A stretch of DNA of 5,551 bases. Origin: Spirosoma sp. GTDB lineage: Bacteria; Bacteroidota; Bacteroidia; Cytophagales; Spirosomataceae. The notes below the pieces were generated by a model. It was given only the letters and a program-made list of their open reading frames with translations. It was not told where the DNA came from and did not search any database. How positions within the stretch are numbered: position 1 is the stretch's first letter; the number at the start of each line of letters is the position of its first letter. Where the stretch lies: contig JANXVQ010000813.1 of assembly GCA_025351545.1 (NCBI GenBank), positions 1-5,551 on the forward strand. Reading direction: 5' to 3'. This document shows positions 1 to 5,504 of this stretch, piece by piece. Both the position numbers and the translations under genes were made by a program.

Positions 1-122
1 GCCAGAATCAGGGCTTTCAGTTGGACTATCTCGTTGGTATCTACCACAGACAAATAAGAGCAAATTGCGTACCTAAACAGTTACAAATGATGAATCATAG
101 CGAAATGGGTATGAAGGTATGA
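1..122. other. undecided coding edge at the left end
   Basis: The first ~50 bases are less AT-rich than the intergenic DNA that follows, so a gene may be cut by the window edge. Two readings compete. On the minus strand a frame is open from the edge up to a stop at 83-81. It has no ATG but could start at TTG 53-51 or GTG 47-45, and the latter gives MVDTNEIVQLKALIL, which looks protein-like. On the plus strand a frame open from base 3 ends with TGA at 120-122 and would be the last 39 codons of an upstream gene. The two frames share codon register, so one may be the shadow of the other. No family can be assigned from so few residues. Confidence 0.2.
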
Positions 123-238
123 TCATTAATGGTTCCGTAAACGGTTATCTAAATTTTATTGTATATTTCCCTTGAGTTATAGGAAGTGATAGTAGAAATA
201 CTCCTCTTTGTTCTGCGAAAACGTTACGAACTTTTATC

Positions 239-2320
239 ATGAAAAATCATCTACGGGCTTTGTGTTGCCTGTTGGTAGTGCTAATGGCGATTCACTATTC
301 CGCTCAAGCTCAACGCCGACTAATCGACAGTTTAAAAACAACCCTGAGTTATAAATTACCTGACACAACCCGGGCAATCACGTACTATCAGATTGCGAAT
401 GCTTTTTCTAAACAGAGCCAGCTTGATTCGGCTCACTATTATCTAAAGCCAATGCTGCAACAGTGTCGGCGGATAAATTACATAGAGGGGTTAGGCGATT
501 ATAATTTACTGATATCGTCCATATATCAGAATCAGGGACTATTTGAGGAATCTATCCGGAGTGGTCTGGCGGCTGTAACCTATTTTACCCGAAGCCATAA
601 ACCCAAATCAGTCGCTAGAATGTACCATAATTTGGGGCTGCTTTATAAGATCATGAGCGCTGGCCAGCGTGTGCATGCCCATCTCGAAAAAGGGCGCTCT
701 TACCTGCTACAGTCAATTGCTATCAATCAGGAACTTAAGGCTAATCGCAATTTAGCCGATAACTACATTAATCTGGGAATTATTTACGAAGATTTAGGTG
801 AGTTTGAGCGAGGAAAAGAGTGTTTTTTCAAAGCGATAGCCATCAATGATGCCATTCATGCAAAACCAGATGATTATCGGGTTATTTATAATAACCTGGG
901 TAAGAACTACACAGTGCAAGGCCAGTATGATAAAGCCATAGAGTACCTGAATAAATCACTGGCAATCAATCTGGAGTTAAATCGCACAACCAGCCTTGTT
1001 CATAATTATCGAAATTTATGTACTGCTTATGGGGCACTGAAAAAGCCGGAACAGGCTATACTTTATGGTGAAAAAGCGGTAGCACTGGTAGAAATCAGCA
1101 AAGATGCTCCCCTGGCCCGGTCGGTTTATAAGATGGTGTCGCAGATGTATGCCGGCACAGGACATTACGATAAAGCGTATCAGTATGCGCTGAAGAATAA
1201 ACAAATCGAGGATTCATTGATGACGCTTGATAAGACGCGTACTATAGCGCAACTGGAAGGCCAATATGCGGTTAAGAAATCCAGTGAGTTAGCTGCTATT
1301 CAAGCAAATCTGGCCTTGGCTAAAACCCGGGAAATTGCCATTATTGAATCGGCAAAAGAGAAAGAAATTGCGGCTATTCAGGCCGAAGAAAGCCATCAGC
1401 TAGCGAAGATAAGAGCCGTTGCCGATATTGAAAAAACACGGGCTGTACTGGAAGTTCAAGCCAAGTACGAAACGCAAAAACGGATTAATCAAATTGCTGG
1501 CCTTGACCAGCAAAACCAGCAACAAACGCAGCAGGTTCAGTATATGGCCGGGGGTTTGGGGCTGCTCGGGTTATTGCTAAGTTTACTGGTTGGTCAATAT
1601 TGGGCCATTCGCCGGGCCAATAGACGCTTGTCGGCTCAAAACCAGATTATTACCAGTAGCAGCCACCAATTAGTGAGTCAGGCGGAACAACTACGCACAT
1701 TGATGAAAGAGTTGCATCACCGCGTTAAAAACAATCTGGCAATTGTCTCCAGTCTGCTCACTTTGCAGGCAAATGGATTAACGGATGAGAAAGCCGTACA
1801 AGCACTTCGAAAAGGCCAACAGCGAGTGCAGGCTATGTCGCTGATTCACCAGCGTTTATATCAGACAGATCGGGTAACTATCGTTAATATACGTGAATAC
1901 CTGACCGATCTGGCTGAAAGCCTGATGCAGGCCTATGGCTATGAGCCTTCTAATTTCGATCTTCAGGTCGATGTAGCTATCGAGGAACTGGACGTAGATG
2001 TAGCCATGCCGTTAGGGCTAATTGTTAATGAGCTGATTACGAATGCCTTTAAATATGCTTTCGCACACCAGGAGCGGCCATTGCTGCGTATCAGGCTAGC
2101 TTATGCCAATGGGGCGTCGCAGCCTGGTATTACACTGGAAATTCAAGACAATGGACCGGGGATAGAAGCGGCTGACTGGCAAAAAACCGGGGGCCGAACG
2201 TCTTTTGGCAAGCGCCTGGTCACATCCCTTACCGAGCAATTAGAGGGTCATTTTGAGTTGCTTTCTCAAGATGGCACTTTATGTCGACTGCACATACCAC
2301 AAACACGCCTGGCAGCCTGA
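239..2320 (+). CDS. TPR-containing membrane sensor histidine kinase, HisKA_2 class
   Basis: Predicted sensor kinase of a two-component system: it autophosphorylates on histidine and passes the phosphate to a response regulator, most likely the REC-LytTR protein encoded next. An N-terminal signal peptide (hydrophobic stretch about residues 8-18, likely cut after SAQA near residue 24) places the N-terminal half in the periplasm. TPR-like helical repeats cover about 45-325; the clearest are at 128-163, 175-203, 215-244, 254-283 and 294-325. An alanine- and glutamate-rich coiled coil spans about 335-434, followed by a single membrane helix at about 436-454. The cytoplasmic part has the dimerisation and phosphoacceptor motif ELHHRVKNNL (491-500, probable phospho-His H494). 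The ATPase domain has N-box NELITN (597-602) and G1 box DNGPGI (637-642). The lid region reads SFGKRLV (655-661), where a hydrophobic residue is more usual than K658. The ATG at 239 gives a canonical signal peptide; no Shine-Dalgarno or clear TAnnTTTG promoter is seen upstream. The ligand is unknown. Confidence 0.96.
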   Translation: MKNHLRALCCLLVVLMAIHYSAQAQRRLIDSLKTTLSYKLPDTTRAITYYQIANAFSKQSQLDSAHYYLKPMLQQCRRINYIEGLGDYNLLISSIYQNQGLFEESIRSGLAAVTYFTRSHKPKSVARMYHNLGLLYKIMSAGQRVHAHLEKGRSYLLQSIAINQELKANRNLADNYINLGIIYEDLGEFERGKECFFKAIAINDAIHAKPDDYRVIYNNLGKNYTVQGQYDKAIEYLNKSLAINLELNRTTSLVHNYRNLCTAYGALKKPEQAILYGEKAVALVEISKDAPLARSVYKMVSQMYAGTGHYDKAYQYALKNKQIEDSLMTLDKTRTIAQLEGQYAVKKSSELAAIQANLALAKTREIAIIESAKEKEIAAIQAEESHQLAKIRAVADIEKTRAVLEVQAKYETQKRINQIAGLDQQNQQQTQQVQYMAGGLGLLGLLLSLLVGQYWAIRRANRRLSAQNQIITSSSHQLVSQAEQLRTLMKELHHRVKNNLAIVSSLLTLQANGLTDEKAVQALRKGQQRVQAMSLIHQRLYQTDRVTIVNIREYLTDLAESLMQAYGYEPSNFDLQVDVAIEELDVDVAMPLGLIVNELITNAFKYAFAHQERPLLRIRLAYANGASQPGITLEIQDNGPGIEAADWQKTGGRTSFGKRLVTSLTEQLEGHFELLSQDGTLCRLHIPQTRLAA

Positions 2321-2342
2321 TTTTACGTTAAACGGCTTTGAG

Positions 2343-2369
2343 GTCTTGAATGGGTTATTCATTCAAGAC
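2343..2369 (+). terminator. perfect 10-bp hairpin just after the kinase gene
   Basis: GTCTTGAATG at 2343-2352 and CATTCAAGAC at 2360-2369 are exact reverse complements separated by a 7-nt loop. The hairpin begins 22 bases after the kinase stop codon, where a transcription terminator would be expected. It is not followed by a T-run (the next bases are TGGTTCTGC), and the stem is only moderately GC-rich. It could therefore be a weak or factor-assisted terminator, an mRNA 3'-end stabiliser or a protein-binding palindrome. Confidence 0.45.
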
Positions 2370-2473
2370 TGGTTCTGCTACTCTATATCTGTGTTTACAG
2401 AGGTACTTTTTTGCTATTTTAAGGTATTATTTTTAACAATAAGTGATCTATATAGATTATTGTATAATTATGA

Positions 2474-2505
2474 ATTGTTCATATAAAACTTTATGTCTAA
2501 GTTTG
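2474..2505 (+). promoter_or_regulatory. candidate Bacteroidota-type promoter
   Basis: ATTG at 2474-2477, 20 bases, then TAAGTTTG at 2498-2505. The Bacteroidota housekeeping consensus is TTTG, a gap of about 19-21, then TAnnTTTG. The -7 element matches fully, the -33 element matches in three of four bases, and the spacing is right. Transcription would start near 2512, giving the regulator mRNA a leader of about 280 nt that contains the inverted repeats at 2612-2727. It could instead drive a short separate RNA. Confidence 0.5.
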
Positions 2506-2611
2506 GTAACCTGTGGGTAAGTTTTATTATCGATTAAGGTCTTGCGTTAAAGTATAGAACTTTTTCTCAGCAGAGGGACCTGTTTTTGCCAGGTAATAGG
2601 GCTCAAAACCA

Positions 2612-2652
2612 GACTGACGTACACCAGTCAATCTCCGTACGGGTGTATTGAC
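2612..2652 (+). repeat. nested, mutually exclusive inverted repeats
   Basis: Three inverted-repeat pairs overlap within 41 bases: GACTG 2612-2616 with CAGTC 2625-2629; TACACC 2620-2625 with GGTGTA 2642-2647; and GTCAAT 2627-2632 with ATTGAC 2647-2652. The 8-base palindrome CCGTACGG lies inside at 2635-2642. In RNA the arms compete, so only some stems can form at once. The block lies in the predicted leader of the regulator mRNA. It could be a switching RNA structure or a DNA operator centred on CCGTACGG. No known riboswitch class is recognised. Confidence 0.45.
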
Positions 2653-2700
2653 CTTAAATGAAATCCATAAGGTTTGTCTATTGGAAATAGATAAATACGT

Positions 2701-2727
2701 AACAAGGAATAACAATAAATCCTTGTT
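2701..2727 (+). repeat. 8-bp inverted repeat before the regulator gene
   Basis: AACAAGGA at 2701-2708 and TCCTTGTT at 2720-2727 are exact reverse complements with an 11-base A-rich loop. Two G-U pairs could extend the stem in RNA. It ends 66 bases before the regulator start and is followed by a short T-rich stretch. It may be a leader hairpin, a weak attenuator or an operator. Confidence 0.4.
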
Positions 2728-2743
2728 GTTTCACTGTAACGGG

Positions 2744-2776
2744 TTTATTTAGAACAGTCCAAATTACGGAAATTTG
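2744..2776 (+). promoter_or_regulatory. possible proximal promoter of the regulator gene
   Basis: GAAATTTG at 2769-2776 matches the TAnnTTTG element except at its first base. TTTA at 2744-2747 lies 21 bases upstream in the -33 position. The start site would be near 2783, leaving only about 10 nt of leader before the ATG at 2794. The same AAATTTGTA string occurs upstream of the secreted-protein gene (3896-3904). The evidence is weak, and it competes with the better match at 2474-2505. Confidence 0.3.
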
Positions 2777-2793
2777 TAAAATCATAACCTTTA

Positions 2794-3564
2794 ATGACTA
2801 GTGACGAACGTATACATATTTTAATAGTTGAAGATGAAGGTATCTTGGCTATGGAACTGAGTGATAGTCTGGAAGCTGACGGTTATTTCGTAGTAGGTAT
2901 TGCTAATAATGGTCGTAAAGCACTTGATCTATTTCAGCGACAGCGGGTTGATTTGGTGTTATGCGACATTACGATCAAAGGCGACTGGGACGGTATTGAA
3001 ACGGTACGGCGGCTAACGGCCGAACGTTCTATTCCCGTTATCTACCTGACTGCTCTAACCGATCGGGAAACACTGGAGCGAGCTAAAGAGACCTATCCTG
3101 CTGCGTATGTAAATAAACCTTACCAACTGGCTAGTCTGAGAACGGCTATTGAATTGGCGATCCATAACTTTACCCGACAGACTACACCAACTATGGAGCC
3201 CCCGATTCCATTAGAACGGGGAGCACGCGACCGAGAAACAATTCTGCAAATTGATGACCATTTATTCGTTAAACAGAATTACCAGTTTGTGAAGATAAAT
3301 GTGAGCGAGTTGCTCTATCTCGAAGCTGACAACGTATACACGACACTGGTTACAGCCAATCGAAAATACGTAATTCGCTTAACGCTCAGTGGAATTCTGG
3401 AGCGGATGAACCTGCCATCGCTAGTGCGTATTCATCGTTCCTATGCCGTTAATATTCATAAAGTAGAATCCTTTAATGATGCTGAACTGACTATTGGGGT
3501 GCAGGCATTACCGTTAAGCCGGAGTTATAAAGAGGACTTTCTACAGCGGTTTAATCATTATTGA
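2794..3564 (+). CDS. LytTR-family DNA-binding response regulator
   Basis: Two-domain response regulator of 256 residues, a normal length for the family. The receiver domain covers about 7-125 and has the full catalytic set: acidic pair E13/D14, phosphoacceptor D58 in LCDITIKG, T86 and K108 (in NKPYQ). A proline-containing linker runs about 127-150. The LytTR domain covers about 155-254, with the family signatures ISELLYLEA-like at 171-178 (SELLYLEA), RIHRSYAVN (212-220) and LPLSRSYKE (239-247). LytTR domains bind pairs of short direct repeats about one extra helical turn apart, usually near promoters. The protein is cytoplasmic and presumably phosphorylated by the HisKA_2 kinase encoded upstream; the pairing is inferred from adjacency, as the gap is 473 bp. 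The ATG at 2794 sits directly before the receiver domain. No Shine-Dalgarno is visible, as is common in this phylum. Target genes are unknown; see the 21-bp repeat just downstream. Confidence 0.97.
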   Translation: MTSDERIHILIVEDEGILAMELSDSLEADGYFVVGIANNGRKALDLFQRQRVDLVLCDITIKGDWDGIETVRRLTAERSIPVIYLTALTDRETLERAKETYPAAYVNKPYQLASLRTAIELAIHNFTRQTTPTMEPPIPLERGARDRETILQIDDHLFVKQNYQFVKINVSELLYLEADNVYTTLVTANRKYVIRLTLSGILERMNLPSLVRIHRSYAVNIHKVESFNDAELTIGVQALPLSRSYKEDFLQRFNHY

Positions 3565-3607
3565 GGTTGCCTTTAACTTCTTTTGCTATCGGGCAGTTTA
3601 AAAACTG

Positions 3608-3652
3608 TTTACATCCCAATTCTGCCCATTCACATCCTAATTCCGGCTATTG
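3608..3652. promoter_or_regulatory. 21-bp-period direct repeat, candidate LytTR operator
   Basis: TTTACATCCCAATTC at 3608-3622 recurs as TTCACATCCTAATTC at 3629-3643, exactly 21 bases apart (13 of 15 bases equal). Similarity continues to 3652, with 16 of 21 bases equal over the full units at 3611-3631 and 3632-3652. A pair of short direct repeats spaced by two helical turns is the architecture bound by LytTR dimers. The site starts 44 bases after the stop of a LytTR regulator gene. The bases do not match the classical AgrA/AlgR half-site well, so assignment rests on spacing and neighbourhood only. Confidence 0.4.
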
Positions 3653-3675
3653 ACCGCTCTTTCTGAGCAACAGCC
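3645..3675 (+). repeat. imperfect hairpin overlapping the direct repeat
   Basis: GGCTATTG at 3645-3652 pairs with CAACAGCC at 3668-3675, seven of eight positions complementary. The 15-base loop contains a further CTC/GAG stem. It overlaps the right end of the direct repeat and belongs to the run of structures between the regulator gene and the terminator. Confidence 0.3.
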
Positions 3676-3723
3676 AGCTGTATCCACTACTTTTAGTGAG
3701 TCGTTGAAGATCACTTTCCTCTG

Positions 3724-3762
3724 GCTGACCCGGAATTCTCCAAGTGAGAAAACCGGGTCAGC
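3724..3762. repeat. long two-part hairpin, 15 paired bases
   Basis: GCTGACCCGG at 3724-3733 is the exact reverse complement of CCGGGTCAGC at 3753-3762. Inside, TTCTC (3736-3740) pairs with GAGAA (3746-3750) around a 5-base loop. The two stems are separated by a symmetric AA/AA internal loop. Neither side has a T-run, so it is not a standard intrinsic terminator. It could be a small-RNA stem, an mRNA 3'-end structure or a dispersed palindromic repeat unit of the REP type; copy number in the genome would decide. Confidence 0.55.
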
Positions 3763-3812
3763 TTAACCAAAAATAATTAATCAGGGAGACCGTTTAATCT
3801 CTAAATCAAATG

Positions 3813-3842
3813 CAAGCCGCTCTATTAACGAGCGGCTTGTTT
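3813..3842 (+). terminator. intrinsic transcription terminator
   Basis: CAAGCCGCTC at 3813-3822 and GAGCGGCTTG at 3830-3839 form a perfect GC-rich 10-bp stem with a 7-base loop, followed by TTTAGTT. The A-rich stretch before the stem means it may also act on the minus strand. It would end transcripts from the regulator side and separates them from the secreted-protein gene. Confidence 0.75.
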
Positions 3843-3894
3843 AGTTATAAGAAGTGTGCTGGCAACCGTTCGCCAATGTCTCTCGTATCGATAA

Positions 3895-3902
3895 AAAATT
3901 TG
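3895..3902 (+). promoter_or_regulatory. weak candidate -7 element for the secreted-protein gene
   Basis: AAAATTTG matches TAnnTTTG except for its first base and lies between the terminator and the next gene. A clear -33 TTTG is not found at the right distance (only TTCG at 3869-3872, 22 bases away). If used, the leader would be about 65 nt. Confidence 0.25.
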
Positions 3903-3974
3903 TACCTTAGATATCCCTTGTTTGGCAGCTCGGATGATCAGTGCCTGTCCAGGTAAATGGCACTAGGTAGGGCT

Positions 3975-5501
3975 ATGAAGAAAGGATATAATTGGCTAAT
4001 GGCGTGGCTCATAGCATTCCTGCCTGGAATGGCTGCGGGGCAAAATCTGATTCCCAATGGCAGCTTCGAAATGTATCGAAATTGCCCGCGTCTCGACAAT
4101 CTTCTTGCCGAAGCAACGCCCTGGTATAATCCTAACATGGCAACCCCCGACTTTTACCATCAATGTTTTCAGACGGGGCAGATGTTGCTGCCGCCCCATT
4201 CGGGCCAGGGAGTAGCGCATTTGTTTTTCGATCAGGACTGGTCAGAGTATTTGGCTGTGCGCCTGACGAAACCACTAAACGCGGATGAGTGCTACTACTT
4301 CGAGATGTATATCGCCACAGATACGCCCAATAAGTATTTGAGTGGAACGCTTGGCGCTTATCTTTCGACGGCCCCGATTATGGGAACTACCACGCAAATC
4401 CTGCATGCACAACCGCAAATTCTGGACAATCTGCCTAAAAGTAGTATTACCCATTTAGAGTGGCAACGCATAGCCGGGGTTGTGACGGCCAAAGGTGGAG
4501 AGGAGTACATAACAATCGGTAGTTTTTATAAATCTCCCCCTTTTCTTGGCTTTTACTATCTGTTTGTTGATGATATTTCCCTGGTTCCTATTAACCTCGA
4601 ACTGGGCAAAGACACTACATTATGCGGTCGGAGCAGTACCCGTTTACTCGATGCCACCACGCCGGGCGCTTTCGATTATCGTTGGAACGACGGTAGTACC
4701 AAACCCATGTTGTTAGTGACCAAGCCCGGCAAGTATTCTGTAACGGTAGTAACAGGCTGTAAAAAGCTAACCGATAGTATTACGGTTGACTATGCGCTTG
4801 ATTTTAACCTGGGTGCTGACACCACGCTCTGTACCGGACAAACGCTCATGCTGAACGTTCCGCTCACGCCAAAATCGACGTACTTATGGCAGGATGGTTC
4901 TTTGAAAAATACGTATACAGTTAGTCAGGCGGGACAATATAAAGTTCAGGTTAAGCAGGCCAGTTGTCTTGTTGCCGATAGCATTCAGGTGAAATACATT
5001 CGACCTCCTCAGTTAGAATTAGGACCAGATAAAGAACTGTGTGGAGCTGAATTATTTACCATTAAGCCCACTAGTAGCGAGGGGAAATTTGCCTGGATGG
5101 ATCAATTTGCGGATGTGGAACGTACGGTGAGCAGTTCAGGTATATTTAGGGCAAGTGTCCAAAATGATTGTGCAACGGTTACAGACTCGATCATGATTAA
5201 TTATGGTGACTGTGACTGTATTTTGTATGCTCCTACTAGTTTTACACCCAATGATGATGGATCAAATGATGTCTTTTTGGCATTTGGCTGCGGTGATATT
5301 ACGATTACATCACTCGCCATTTTCAATCGTTGGGGAGAGATCATTTTTCAGACATCTGCCGCGCCATTTCGGTGGGATGGTTATTATCATGGTAAGTTAT
5401 GTGAAATAGGTGTTTATGCCTGGAGTGTTCAGTACAGGTTAAATCAACACGGTAAGGTAATTCTTGGTCAAAAGGAGGGACCGCTGAGTTTGATTCGTTA
5501 A
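3975..5501 (+). CDS. secreted multidomain protein with T9SS type B (gliding-motility) C-terminal domain
   Basis: Predicted cell-surface or secreted protein of 508 residues, exported by Sec and then by the type IX secretion system. A signal peptide (KKGYNW, then a hydrophobic run) is probably cut after MAAG near residue 22. The N-terminal domain (about 23-206) opens with NLIPNGSFE and closes with VDDISLVPI, a pattern of jelly-roll, carbohydrate-binding-like domains; its ligand is unknown. Three Ig/PKD-like modules follow at about 208-273, 277-341 and 347-410. Each starts LGxDxxLC and ends with a second cysteine before DSI (pairs C217/C262, C286/C331, C356/C399), suggesting one disulfide per module. 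Residues 417-508 are the sorting domain, with SFTPNDDGSNDVF (422-434), FNRWGEIIF (450-458) and RWDG (466-469). I chose ATG 3975 because it starts the signal peptide at MKK; an in-frame ATG at 3957 (preceded by AGG) would add six residues. The gene stands behind a terminator. The role could be adhesion, matrix or polysaccharide binding; no catalytic motif is seen. Confidence 0.93.
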   Translation: MKKGYNWLMAWLIAFLPGMAAGQNLIPNGSFEMYRNCPRLDNLLAEATPWYNPNMATPDFYHQCFQTGQMLLPPHSGQGVAHLFFDQDWSEYLAVRLTKPLNADECYYFEMYIATDTPNKYLSGTLGAYLSTAPIMGTTTQILHAQPQILDNLPKSSITHLEWQRIAGVVTAKGGEEYITIGSFYKSPPFLGFYYLFVDDISLVPINLELGKDTTLCGRSSTRLLDATTPGAFDYRWNDGSTKPMLLVTKPGKYSVTVVTGCKKLTDSITVDYALDFNLGADTTLCTGQTLMLNVPLTPKSTYLWQDGSLKNTYTVSQAGQYKVQVKQASCLVADSIQVKYIRPPQLELGPDKELCGAELFTIKPTSSEGKFAWMDQFADVERTVSSSGIFRASVQNDCATVTDSIMINYGDCDCILYAPTSFTPNDDGSNDVFLAFGCGDITITSLAIFNRWGEIIFQTSAAPFRWDGYYHGKLCEIGVYAWSVQYRLNQHGKVILGQKEGPLSLIR

Positions 5502-5504
5502 CTA

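Larger units (their letters stand above)
2321..2793. other. 473-bp gene-free gap between kinase and regulator
   Basis: No convincing gene is present. About 2380-2500 is very AT-rich and contains a Bacteroidota-type promoter (2474-2505). About 2560-2660 is clearly richer in GC and holds several overlapping inverted repeats. About 2700-2790 is AT-rich again, with one hairpin and a possible promoter close to the regulator. A minus-strand frame at 2527-2715 (62 codons, TTG start only) has a fairly protein-like C-terminal half but no recognisable family. The gap shows that kinase and regulator are not a tight operon, so the regulator probably has its own promoter. Confidence 0.7.
3565..3974. other. 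410-bp gene-free gap rich in hairpins
   Basis: No coding frame is supported on either strand. In order it holds: a CAGTTT-AA-AAACTG palindrome (3594-3607), a 21-bp-period direct repeat (3608-3652), an imperfect hairpin (3645-3675), a long two-part hairpin (3724-3762), a typical terminator (3813-3842) and a weak promoter-like site (3895-3902) for the next gene. The terminator lies about 250 bases after the regulator stop codon. The regulator mRNA must therefore have a long structured 3' end, or a separate small RNA ends there. Confidence 0.7.

Noticed and set aside
131..146. Small palindrome CCGT-AA-ACGG upstream of the kinase gene
   Set aside because: Only four base pairs per arm and not placed near a recognisable promoter; expected by chance.
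162..169. TATATTTC as a -7 promoter element for the kinase gene
   Set aside because: The final G is missing and no TTTG or TTG lies 19-21 bases upstream, so the match is not better than expected in AT-rich DNA.
1016..1204. Minus-strand frame inside the kinase TPR region
   Set aside because: Fully contained in a well-supported gene on the other strand, with no motif: a shadow frame.
2253..2486. Plus-strand frame of 77 codons overlapping the kinase end and running into the gap
   Set aside because: It starts inside the kinase ATPase domain in another frame, and its second half translates AT-rich intergenic DNA into low-complexity hydrophobic sequence. No family features.
2341..2544. AGGTCTTG present at 2341-2348 and again at 2537-2544
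   Set aside because: An 8-base match 196 bp apart without flanking similarity is compatible with chance and does not look like a target-site duplication with an element between.
2560..2660. Possible tRNA in the GC-richer, stem-rich block
   Set aside because: No acceptor stem, anticodon arm or GTTCGA-like T-loop could be laid out; the stems overlap and compete instead of forming a cloverleaf.
3608..3652. CRISPR reading of the 21-bp repeat
   Set aside because: Only two imperfect units in direct tandem, with no spacers and no cas genes.
3938..4220. Two minus-strand frames (3938-4138 and 3996-4220) over the start of the secreted-protein gene
   Set aside because: They overlap each other and the signal peptide and N-terminal domain of the real gene; arginine/histidine-rich translations typical of antisense shadows.
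5203..5409. Plus-strand frame of 68 codons inside the sorting domain
   Set aside because: Lies wholly within the conserved T9SS sorting domain in another frame; methionine-rich translation with no support.
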